A stretch of DNA of 64,000 nt from Cryptomeria japonica (lineage: Eukaryota > Streptophyta > Pinopsida > Cupressales > Cupressaceae), in the NCBI RefSeq assembly GCF_030272615.1, contig NC_081410.1:504110942-504174941 (forward strand), written 5' to 3'. The notes under the pieces were generated by a model, which had not been told where the DNA came from, did no database searches, and saw only the letters and a program-made list of their open reading frames with translations. This document shows positions 1-10,672 of this stretch, piece after piece. Position 1 is the stretch's first letter; every line of letters begins with the position of its first letter. Position numbers and translations under genes: made by a program.

Positions 1-800
1 CTAGTCAAGCTTGAAGATTTGATGGCTATGATTGATCATGGGAAATGTGATCAAGGAGATTAAGCGGTTGGAAAATTGCTTGTAAATAATGAACTATTGA
101 TAAACAATGTATGCGGGCAAGTGTATTTATAGGGATGCTACATAGTGATTACCGAGCATAGAAGCTTGAAGACCTATTTGAATAATAGAGTATAGAGCCC
201 AGCAGATGGACAAGATAAGTCCTATGACTAGATTGTATTGACCAAATAAGAATTTGCTTTAGCATTTTAGATGTGAAGTTGCAGATAGATTTTTATTACT
301 GTTATTTTGTAAAGTGATAGAAAATCTCTTAACCGAGTGGACTTAACAGTCTTATTTGTAAAACCCTCTAGCAAGGTGACATTTTGATTTAGTGTTTGAA
401 ATCCTTTAACAAAGTCACTTCTAACAAGGTGAAGATCCTAACAGATCTGAGGGAAATCCCTTAACTGGGTCACATCTAGCAATGTGTTTTTAATCTTTAA
501 CAGGATTTGCTTTTAACCGAGCATACTCTAGAAGAGTATATTTCTTAGTGGTTCCAAAATCCCATAGTGGTTTTTCCCTATTTGGGTTTCTACATAAAAT
601 CTGGTGTTATGAGTTTTATGGTGTTTATATGCTTTTGAGTTTGCATGCTTAGCAGTTTTTGTTATATTACTAAAGTATATGTTACCGAGGTTGAATCTAT
701 TGTTTTTTTGGAAGATTCAGTTTGTATGATTCACCCCCCCCCCCCCCTCACATCTTATTAGCTTGGCATCTATACTTAACATTAAGTATCAGAATTATCA
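1..800 (+). repeat. 5' LTR of element A (partial)
   Basis: It matches 6109-6903 closely. It ends in CA directly before the primer site. A TATTTATAGG box at about 124-133 is a plausible TATA element; the copy in the 3' LTR has lost it. Positions 325-545 hold about ten imperfect copies of a CTAACAAGGT-like motif. Positions 566-595 hold the GTGG...CTAC hairpin block shared with the other copia LTRs, and a C-run lies at 733-747. Confidence 0.9.
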
Positions 801-802
801 AT

Positions 803-814
803 TGGTATCAGAGC
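803..814 (+). other. Primer-binding site, element A
   Basis: TGGTATCAGAGC begins two bases after the LTR. It is the standard plant copia site complementary to the 3' end of initiator methionine tRNA. Confidence 0.9.
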
Positions 815-865
815 TTTGGACTCCAGAAGAAAAAGATTAAAGGCACTTGAGGAAAAGATCTAAAG

Positions 866-1770
866 ATGTATAAGAGGGATGCACCGAAGCTGAACAAGTC
901 AAGTTTCTCTACATGGTAGAAAAGGATGAAGCTGCACCTATCAGAAGTTGGAGAATATGTTGTATATTATCTGGAGAATGATTTCATTACACCGAACACC
1001 TATCCATTGACAATAGAAGAGATAAAGGCAAAGCAAGAACATATCCAAGCAATGATTGAAATAACATCTGCATTGACCTACTCAGAGTTTAATGATCTAG
1101 AAGGCTGCAATGATGCAAAGGCAATGTGGGACAAGCTCATATCTATGTATGGTGGTGATGAACATGTTCAAAGAGCAAAAGTGGATAGTCTAAGAGGACA
1201 ACTTGAATCTATGAGGATGAATGCAGGTGAGAACATAACCTAGTATAGTACAAAACTAAAGGAGATTGTTAATCAAATCAAAGGAGCAGGTGGAACTATT
1301 GAAGAAAAGGATATAACAAGTAAGTTATTAAGAACTCTTTTACCAGCTTATGCAATCCGAGTCTCTGCAATCAATGAATTGAGGTCTGTACCCAATATGA
1401 TAGTTTCTTTGGATGCTACTATTGGTGAGCTACATGCATTTGAGTTAAGAAATTTTGATAACAGTGGGTCTTCTGTAAATAAAGCTAAATCTGCATTTAG
1501 TTCTTTTCATATTGGTGAATCTGATGATTACAATGATAGAATGAGTAAGTACACTAAAGGGGATCACAGTGGAGCAAGTGAAATATTTCGCAAGAACATG
1601 GAAAAGTGCACAAACTGTATGAGGAAATCAAAAAGCAAGAAGAGTTTGAAGCACTATTAGCTAGAAGGTTACCAAGAGGCAAAGGTAAGTATAAAGGAAA
1701 ACTACCTTTGAAATGTTTCAATTGTGATAAGATAGGACATATGGATTCTAACTGTCCTGACAAAGAATCT
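866..1770 (+). pseudogene. gag: Copia Gag, element A (broken)
   Basis: This encodes the nucleocapsid protein that packages element RNA. From the ATG at 866 the frame reads a UBN2-type Gag core, with conserved stretches such as AKAMWDKLISMYGGDEHVQ and a SLRGQLESM segment. It is cut by an in-frame TAG at 917 and another at 1241, where relatives have Gln codons. A frameshift near 1600-1660 moves the reading into the next frame, which then shows a CCHC zinc knuckle (CFNCDKIGHMDSNC) at about 1714-1755. The ATG at 866 is chosen because homology starts just after it and it lies 66 bases from the LTR. Family and role are secure; the copy is non-functional. Confidence 0.85.
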
Positions 1771-4700
1771 ACTGAAAAGAGAGATTACCAAGATGACAGA
1801 CTAAAAGCTAATCATTACAAAGGACACCGAGATTTCAGGAGAAGAGATAGAAAGTCATACCTAATAGCTGATGAGGAATCCAATGATGATAAATTAGATG
1901 AAACTGATACAGAGGAAGTAGTTTATGTGCCTATCAAAGATGGATCAGATGAAGAAAGGTATGAAGAAAAAGCCCTAATATCTCACATAAATACTAATGA
2001 TTCTTGGATCATAGATAGTGGATGCTCACATCACATGACAAGTGATAAACAAAAAATTGTTACATTAGAAGATTATGATGGAGGCTATGTAAGATTTGGT
2101 AATGATGCACCATGTCTGGTAAAAAGTAAAGGATCTATAACACTTCTTAACAATGCAAAATGCAATGATGTTTATTGGGTTGAAGGTTTGAAATACAATT
2201 TGTTGAGTGTAGCACAACTAAACAACACAGGTTACCGAATAGAATTTCAGAAAGGAATTGTCAAAGTTCATGACAAGCATGGAAAGTTAGCTGCTACTGG
2301 GACATAAACAAAAGGTAACACATTTCACCTTGACTCAACTCAGAACAAGTGTTTGTATGCAAAGATAGATGCTACTTGGTTATGGCATAAAAGGTTTTGT
2401 CATGTAAATTTTGATAGTCTGATCAAAATAAGCAAGAAGCATTGAGTAAGAGGTCTACCGAGTTTGGAAAAACCTGAGAATGCTATGTGCCAAGGATGCC
2501 AGATGGGTAAAATGACAAGATCAAGCTTTACAAGTAAGTCCTACACTTCTAAGGGAATTTTAGATCTTGTGCACATTGGTCTTTGTGGTCCTATGAAAGT
2601 TCAAAGTTACTATGGTGATAAATATTTCATATTATTTGTGGATGATTACTCAAGGATGATGTCAGTTATGTTTTTAAAAGAAAAATCAGAAGCTTTTCAA
2701 ATGTTTAAATGGTACAAGGCAAGAGTTGAAAATGAAACAGGAAGACAACTGAAATGTCTTAGATCAGATAGAGGAGGAGAGTTCACATCTGATGAGTTCA
2801 ACTTATTCTGCAATGATCATGGTATAAAAAGACAAGTCCCTACACCGAGAACTCCACAACAAAATGGAATTGTTGAGAGAAGAAATAGATCTATTGTGGA
2901 TTGTGTCAGAGCCTTGATGATTGAAAATAAAGTGTCACAAACATTTTGGAGAGAAGCGATAAGCACAACAGTTTACACCCTGAACCGAGTACAATTGAAG
3001 AAAGGAACTTTGAAGACACCATATGAGATCTGGTATGACAAGAAACCTAATGTAAGTTATTTTAAAATCTTTGGAAGTAGATGCTATGTTCACAAAGATG
3101 ATAGAAATGGAAAGTTTGATCAGAAAAGTGAAGAAGGAACATTTCTAGGTTATTCTTCTAGAAGCAAAGCATTTAAATGTCTAATCAAATCATCTAACAA
3201 AATAGTAGAAAGTGCAAATGTGAAAATTGATGAATTTGCAGAAAGAAATGATGAAGGAAATTCCAAGGAACCAGAAGATTATGATGAATTTGTCTATGCT
3301 CAATCGACAAGTCTTACCGAGAAAATTGTTGAAGGAAATGAAGAGAATATTTAGTTACCGAGTGATGAAGAAGATCATATAGAGCCTACCGAGCTTGTAT
3401 TAGCCAAGTATGTCAGAAGACATCATGCATCAAGTCAGATTATAGGAGATAAGAATGATCCAGTGATGACAAGGAGCAAACTGAGATAGAACACATGTCT
3501 GATCTCTGAATTTGAGTCGAGGATAGTGAAAGAGGCATTTAACAGTGAAGATTGGATAAATGCTATGACAGAAGAGATTGATCAAATCAAGAAGAATGAC
3601 ACATGGACACTAGTCCCAAGATCGAAGGACAAAAATGTAAATGGTACAAAGTGGATTTTCAGAAACAAGCTGAATGAAAAAGGTGAGGTCATTAGAAATA
3701 AAGCAAGACTAGTTTGCAAAGGTTATGCCCAAGAAGAGGGAATTAATTATGGTGAGACTTTTGCACTTGTGGCAAGACTTGAAGGAGTAAGAACATTGTT
3801 GGCATATGCTTCTTACAAGAATTTCAAGGTATATCAAATGGATGTCAAATCTACATTTTTGAATGGTATATTAGAAGAAGAAGTTTTTATTGAACAACCT
3901 GAAGGATTTGTTGAAGACAAGAATAATGATCAGGTATGTAAATTGAACAAAGCTTTATATGGTTTGAAACAAGCACCTAGAGCATGGTCTGAAAGATTGC
4001 ACTCTTATCTGATCAAGATTGGTTTTATAAGAACAAGTGAAAACAATAATATGTACATGAAGAATGATGAAAACGGAATACTGATCTTAGCCATATCTGT
4101 TGATGATATTATATTTTGTGGAAATGACTCTTTATGCAAGAACTTTGGAAATGAAATGAGCAAAGAATTTGAGATGTCATTAATTGGTGAGATAAAGTAT
4201 TTTGTAGGTTTACAAATACTGCAAATGAAAGATGAGATTTTCATTACTCAATCCAAATACATAAAGGAAATCTTGAAGAAATTTGGAATGGAGGATTCAA
4301 AACCAGTAAGTACTCCTATGACTACCAACTATAAATTATCAAAGAATGATGAATTTGCATCTGTTGATGAGACACTTTAGTGATCCATGATTGGAAAGCT
4401 ACAATATGTTGTTCACAGTAGGCCAAATATAGCACATGCAATAGGTATAGTTGCAAGATTCTCTGCACATCCCAAGGAAACACATATGACAACAATCAAG
4501 AGAATTTTCAGATACTTGAAAGGCACTGAAGATTATGGCTTAGCATATCAGAAAGGAAATGTTTTTGATTTAAAAGTTTATACTGATGCTGATTGGGTAG
4601 GCAACATTGATGATGGGAAAAGCACAAGTGGAGGAGCTTTCTTTTTAGGAGAAAGACTAGTGAGTTGGCTTAGCAAGAAACAAGGATGTGTTTCACAGTC

Positions 4701-5049
4701 AACAACAGAAGCTGAATACATTGCTGCAGCATTGAATTGTACCAATATAACATGGATCAAACAACTGTTGGAAGGTATAAATGAGAAAGTTACCGAGCCA
4801 ATAACTATATCCTGTGACAATACTAGTGCCATTAACATTTCAAAGAATCATGTTATGCACTCTAAGACAAAGGACATCTCTATCAAATATCATTATCTTA
4901 GAGAAGAAGCTCAAGAGAAGAAAGTGGTGTTGGAGTATGTTAGCACACAGGAACAAATAGCAGATATCTTCACCAATCCACTGCCAAGGGACACTTTTGA
5001 GTATCTCAGAAGTAAGTTAGGGGTCCTACCCCTATCTTTCATTCATTGA
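1771..5049 (+). pseudogene. pol: Copia Pol polyprotein, element A (broken)
   Basis: The domains come in copia order. The aspartic protease has WIIDSGCSHHM with the catalytic D-S-G at 2014-2022. The GAG-pre-integrase has WHKRFCHVNF near 2380-2410. The integrase core (about 2560-2950) shows FVDDYSR, RSDRGGEF and NGIVERRN, which supply the D, D and E. The reverse transcriptase (3526-4380) has YQMDVKSTFLNG, and SVDD where YVDD is usual. The RNase H (4387-5049) has YTDADWVG and STTEAEYIA. All segments are in one frame but are separated by stops at about 2305, 2444, 3352, 3487 and 4378. Several of these replace Gln codons or CGA. It makes the enzymes for reverse transcription and insertion; this copy cannot be translated through. 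Confidence 0.9.
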
Positions 5050-5270
5050 CCGAGTTCAGTGAAAGCATCAATTCGATGACTCTATAGAATATCTTTTAGG
5101 AGTTGATGTTGATTTACACACTTTAGGATGTTTTCCAAAGGTGTGCAGGAAACAATAACAGGAAACAGGAATTGAAGACAAAATGCTCTGACCGAGTCTA
5201 AGTTGACACACAACAGCAAGAAATCACTTCATACAGGAAGAAATTATGTTTTAATTCTTTACTTTTTGGC

Positions 5271-5409
5271 ATTGTTGTCAAAGGGGGACAAGACTAAAGA
5301 AAAGTGGAAGACTAATGTATGGGGGAGAACATTTCAGCATTTTGGAACAACAATCTAAATCAATTAGGTCAAATCAATTGGTTTTGCCATCAATGCCAAA
5401 GGGGGAGAT
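5271..5409 (+). other. Twin polypurine tracts of element A
   Basis: The functional tract, AAAGGGGGAGAT, lies at about 5398-5409 and abuts the 3' LTR. A second copy, CAAAGGGGGACA, lies about 120 bases upstream at 5279-5290. The main tract sits in the loop of a short inverted repeat, AATGCCAA (5392-5399) with TTGGCATT (5412-5419). The primer for plus-strand DNA is normally the tract next to the LTR. Confidence 0.8.
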
Positions 5410-6903
5410 TGTTGGCATTTCAATAAGGATATTGAGAAGATTGTTGATGATTATGGATATAACTGATTAAGGATGTTTACTGTCTTAATATTATTATTTT
5501 TTCATTGATGTCAAGAAATTGATTTACTAATTCAGTATCACATTGCCATATCTTAAGAAGTATGATTTGATGAGTATAAAGATGTTGGTAAAAGACATAG
5601 AAAGAATGTGATGAATAAGGAGGAATGAGTTATTCAATGGGCAACTATTACCGAGTTAGACAATGATGAGATCATGATGTTTTGATTGTTTTGATATCCT
5701 ACATATGTTGTTGATTGTAAGGTTGATACTATACTATGTTACCGAGCAAAGAACCTAGTCGGTAAACCCTAAGGAACCTAGTTGGTAAACCCTAAGGTTA
5801 TCGCTATCAGTTAATGAAGGTAGAATGTCTACCAAGTGAAGTTTAGTATTTACCGAGTTGCAACCGAGTAATAACAAAATGCATTGAATGAATAAAAGCA
5901 TTATTTAATGAAGGAAGCTGATGAACTGGTTATGATTAAATGACTGGTATGCCATGAATGAAGTTTTTTAAAGAATCTATGGCAAAGGAAAATCGACAAG
6001 AAGATCTATAGCTCAGATTGAACCACAATACCCTAGCACAAGTTCCAAGAAATGTATGCAAGTTCCAAGGATGGGTAAAATGTTTTCAGATCAAAGGATA
6101 CATTGAACCTAGTCAAGTTTGAAGATCTGATGGCTATGATTGATCATGGGAAATGTGATCAAGGGGATTAAGTGGTTGGAAAATTGCTTATAAATAATGA
6201 ATTGTTGATAAACAATGTATGCGGGCAAGTGTATGCACATGGATGCTACATAGTGATTACCGAGCATAGAAGCTTGAAGACCTATTTGAATAACAGAGTA
6301 TAGAGCCTAGCAGATGGACAAGATAAGTCCTATGGCTAGATTGTATTGAGAAAATAAAAATCTACTTTAGCATTTTAGATGTGAAGCTGCAGATAGATTT
6401 TTATTATTGTTATTTTGTTAAGTGATAGAAAATCTCTTAACCGAGTGGACTTAACAGTCTTATTTGTAAAACCCTCTAGCAAGGTGACATTCTGCTTGAG
6501 TGTTTGAAATCCTTTAACAAGGTCACTTCTAACAAGGTGAAGATCCTAACAGATCTGAGGTAAATCTCTTAACTGGGTCACATCTAGCAATGTGTTTGTA
6601 ATCTTTAACAGGATTTGCTTTTAACCAAGCATACTCTAGAAGAGTATATTTCTTAGTGGGTCTGAAATCCCACAGTGGTTTTTCCCTATTTGGGTTTCCA
6701 TGTTAAATCTGGTGTTATGATTTTTATGGTGTTTATATGCTTTTGAGTTTGCATGTTTAGCAGTTTTTGTTATATTACTGAAGTATATGTTACCGAGGTT
6801 GAATCTGTTGTTTTTCTAGAAGATTAAGTTTGTATGATTCACCCCCCCCCTCTCATCTTATTATCTTGGCATCTGTACTTAACATTAAGTATCAGAACTA
6901 TCA
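5410..6903 (+). repeat. 3' LTR of element A
   Basis: It starts TGTTGGCATT directly after the polypurine tract and ends ...ACTATCA, colinear with positions 1-800 from 6109 onward. It holds the CTAACAAGGT-like array (about 6425-6650), the hairpin block (6675-6702) and the C-run before the end. Its length of about 1,494 bases is on the long side for copia. Confidence 0.92.
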
Positions 6904-8569
6904 TAATGATTGGATGATCTTTCTTGAATGATGATTTTATTTTATTGACACACTTGTTCATCAATTGTATGTTGATTTATGCCATCATATCTCCTACCAA
7001 CTCAAGGATGTCATTGACTAGAGAAGAAAGGATGGAGCCATATTTTTTCTTTGTTTGTTGTTTGCGAGTTGGGGTCCAATAATTTGTGGATTTGTCTAAG
7101 GATATGATTGACAAAAAGATCAAGGAAGACATTTTGAATTCACATATGAAAGAAATTATCTCTTGCCTATTTTATGCAAGTGATATTTAGGTCATCTCGA
7201 TCTTTATACCTCGATTCTTGTAAAACTTGCAATATCAAAATCCATGCATGATGTACTCAGGTCATCATGGTTTTATAAACCATCAGTGTTTGTACTAGCT
7301 TGCAACATTTCAAAAGATCAATGATGATAAAAGCACAATTGATTGACTCAAAAGATGACATTGGCAGATTGCATTTCATTTTAGGATTGCATTTTAGTCT
7401 GAATCTCATTCTTAGATTACAATCATGGAATTTCCAAGGCTAGAAGATATGCGGATTCTGATTGATTACAATGGACATTGATAAAAAAAAAATCATATCA
7501 TTCAAAAGGGTTGCATTTCATACAATTTCATTTGGAACCTCATCTCATTTCATCTAGTCGCATATCATTTTGTAAATATTATATACTTTATTAAAACATC
7601 TTTAGCTACATGTTTCATTATAGTTTGTTGAATATATGTTTAGTCCATCATTCACATTTCATTAATTCATTTCATATCATTTAGGCATTTGTATAAGTTC
7701 ATCATTGCAATTATCATTAAGCATTCATTTTATCTTAGGTTCATTCCTTATTATCCCTTCCATGTATCATTGCATTAGCATGTCATTCCAAAATACATTC
7801 ATTCCATCATATTATCATCATAAGCATTGGTTACAACACAAAATCACCTCACATACATTATTATCACATTACCATCAAATGCACTTAGTGACATCCATTA
7901 CATCGCATTTTAAGTGGCATTTATCCATATCATCTCACATAGTAGCATTTGCATTCATAGGCATATTAAGTGCATCATACACAAAAGACTTTTGCCTCCA
8001 TATATATGCAAACATCATCATACATCACATCATTATAAATAAATGCATCACATCATATAAGCATAATCATATGACATCCATCCATAAAGAAACATCATGA
8101 AACATTATACACATCCATATACATTCAAGCATCAACATACATAGGCATGAATGAACAAATCATCATATGGACATATCCATCATACATCACCTTTAAAACA
8201 TATAGATCACATTGTATAGAAATTACACATCACCTAGACATCATGAACATACATGCATATAGAATTATATAGACATCTATAAGAATATATCAAATAAATG
8301 CATCTCATGTAAATACTGCATCACCTTCATGTATATAATCATGTAAATATAGCATCAACACATGTAGAATACATCCATCTAATCACAATCGCATATCATA
8401 TCATCAAAAAATAATTAATGTGCATGTACAAAGATATCAATACAACAAGAGTGGGGAATAATAAATGTAAATCATAATAGGTATACAACAAAATCGAGTG
8501 ATATCAATACAAAATGGGGAGTCATAATCAATACATGAAATGAACAAAATACATCACAAAGGGTCAAAA
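6904..8569. other. Unassigned flank with CAT-rich low-complexity DNA
   Basis: No gene was recognised here. From about 7550 to 8450 the plus strand is dominated by loosely repeated CATCAT, CATTTCAT, ACATCA and CATATA words without a fixed period. Open frames across it, such as 7705-8100, are products of this composition. It lies 3' of the minus-strand PMD pseudogene, so it may be the non-coding tail of the same ancient element. Confidence 0.5.
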
Positions 8570-10550
8570 TCTATGAGTGGATCCCTCCAAAATTTATAGG
8601 CCTCACACCCAATCCACCTTCTATACCTGAAGGCATTGCACCATGACCACTATGATCCCTCCATGGACTTATGACTCCCCAACTGACCCCCTCCCGCTGA
8701 GACCCACCTAGCCTAGAGCTCTGAGCATATGTCTATGCTCATCTATCTGGGGGCTTGCTTGGAAGTATAACCCTCTATAACTGTCAACTCTCCTTGTCTG
8801 ATAGACAAGCTGTCTAAGGGTGTCCCCACAAAGCCCCTAGGTAGCTCCCTACTACAAGGTCTGAACAAGAGTCTCTACTCGACCATACCGCTCTATCACT
8901 GTATCTCGCTCAATAGTGAGCTAGGCAGCCTGCCCCTGCAACTAAGCAATCAACCCTTTTGCATGTGATAACTGCATCCTCAACTGATCAGTAACCCCCT
9001 ATATCCTTTGAGTTTGTCCATGGGATATCACCTGTGATCAAGGCTATGGTTGTGATCTTGTCGGTGCTAGTGGCTACCTTTGTGGTGATGGTTGTGACTG
9101 TCTCTAAGCATGTCTCTAGCCCTGCCTGTGTGGTTACGGTTGTGTTGGTGCCTACCCATGTGGTCATGGTGGTGGTAGCCAAGGTCCTCTAGGTGGTTTT
9201 GGTGCCACAGGTGGTGATAATGCTTGAGGAGGAGGTCTCCTCTATCTCCCAATATCCCCTCCCCCTCCACCATCTTGTCCATCTCCCCCTTCCCCATATC
9301 CCCCTCCACCCCTCCCTCCATATCCTCTCCCTCTCCCTCTCACTCTCCCCCCATATTCATCATCTCCTCGATCCCTCCTCCTCCTCCTACCATGAGATGA
9401 TTGAGGCTCATTGTCCTTGAATAATGGCATAGGATCCGTAGGATCTGTGAGCCTAGGAAACTGATACGTCAGGAAATACTATGCATAGGGTGACAATATC
9501 CCCCCATCCAATGTAGTAGGCCTATAATCCCATGCCTATGTGCCCAGTGTCAGCATCTCTGCATAGGCTGTATCAAAATCAATTGAAGGCCCCCACTTTG
9601 GTCTCTCCTTATGTACACGTGCATACTCTCTTGTACCCTGTGGCATACCCTGTGCCTGACCATACTATCTGAGGGCCCCGGTTAGATTGAAGCGCTCAAT
9701 AATGTATGGGGTCCTGCCAATTAGATACTTAGAAGTGAAAACATATGGCATCTCCCTAGAATTACCCCCCCTTGGATCACAATCAAGATAGGGCCACCAC
9801 ACCATTGTCACCAAGTCATCCAAAACCCTGCGCCAATACTCTAGTTTGCCTAGCCTGCGCTGGACAACTACTCTTATATAAGCATATACATATGGCCTAC
9901 CTGGTGGCCAATTCTTGTCTTCTAATGGTCAAGTCATTAGGATATCCTCCCAATCCCAAATTTGTACTAGGATGACCCTCAAAGATAAAGTCGCTCCCTC
10001 ATCATATTAAATTTGGTGTAAATCATGATATAGGTGTGCTAACATACACACACCCTAAGAAAATCTCATCTGCTCCTCCAGCATCTAACCCAATATCTGC
10101 CCCCATCAAATTGAGAAATAATTCCCTCACCTGTCTGGACACAAAAATCCTTTGATCAACCCTACCAAAACTGAAGGAAGTGGCTCATACTCATCGACCA
10201 TGTCTTGCCATGCAATGGAGTAGCCGCCAATATGAGGATCATCAAAAATCTACCTCAAAGCATTTGTACCACCCTACTCCTCTACATCATACACCACAAG
10301 ATCCCCCATGACTGGTATTCACATAATTCGATAAACATCCTCAGAAGTAACTGTAATCTCTCCAATCAATAAATGAAAGGTGTTGTGGTCGCTATGCCAC
10401 TGCTCTGCAAGTGTTGTCAATAGACCACAATTCACCTGATATCATGGCATATCTAGAAAGAATCCCAATCTGCAAGCATTAATCGATCCCCTATCATCCT
10501 CGGTCAACTAAGGGATCATAGTGAAAGTGTTTTGATATTGTCCCCACATC
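8570..10550 (-). pseudogene. Plant mobile domain (PMD, MAIN-like) protein, decayed
   Basis: Reading the minus strand from about 10550 gives a long protein-like frame interrupted only by scattered stops. Its N-terminal half resembles the plant mobile domain: GLLTTLAEQWHSDHNTFHLL, IGEITVTSEDVYRIM, then IGGYSIAWQDMV and later RVVVQRRLGKLEYWRRVLDD. An Arg/Gly-rich low-complexity segment follows at 9430-9242. A Gln-rich, possibly coiled-coil tail (TIERDTVIERYGRVETLVQ) then lies near 8940-8850. Most stops fall where CAG, CGA or TGG would fit. PMD proteins occur both as host silencing and meristem factors (MAIN, MAIL1) and inside transposons. The repeat-rich setting favours a transposon-borne copy, but I see no LTRs or TIRs around it. 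The exact ends are uncertain. Confidence 0.7.
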
Positions 10551-10672
10551 TGCAAAACTCATGAAGGGGCCTATGATATAACAACAAATCAAAAGTCAAT
10601 AGCTAATCTATTCTATTTGATTATTAGACATGAAAGATCAATCAAACATCAACCAAGCATCCTACATGCTCT

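Larger units (their letters stand above)
1..6903 (+). mobile_element. Ty1/copia LTR retrotransposon A (5' truncated by window edge)
   Basis: A nearly complete copia element enters from the left edge. It has a partial 5' LTR, a tRNA-iMet primer site, one degenerate gag-pol frame in the copia order (integrase before reverse transcriptase), a polypurine tract and a full 3' LTR of about 1,494 bases. Alignment to the 3' LTR shows that the first ~699 bases of the 5' LTR lie outside the window. The left target duplication is therefore unseen; the five bases after the right end are TAATG. Several stops and one frameshift make this copy dead. Confidence 0.93.

Noticed and set aside
803-814. Methionine tRNA gene at the primer site
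   Set aside because: Only the 11-12 base primer complement is present; no cloverleaf in flanking sequence.
7705-8100. Open frame of 131 codons, plus strand
   Set aside because: His/Ile/Ser-rich product of the CAT-rich low-complexity DNA; no homology seen.
9242-9430. Small stand-alone Arg/Gly-rich RNA-binding protein, minus strand
   Set aside because: It is the low-complexity part of the longer PMD pseudogene frame, not a gene of its own.
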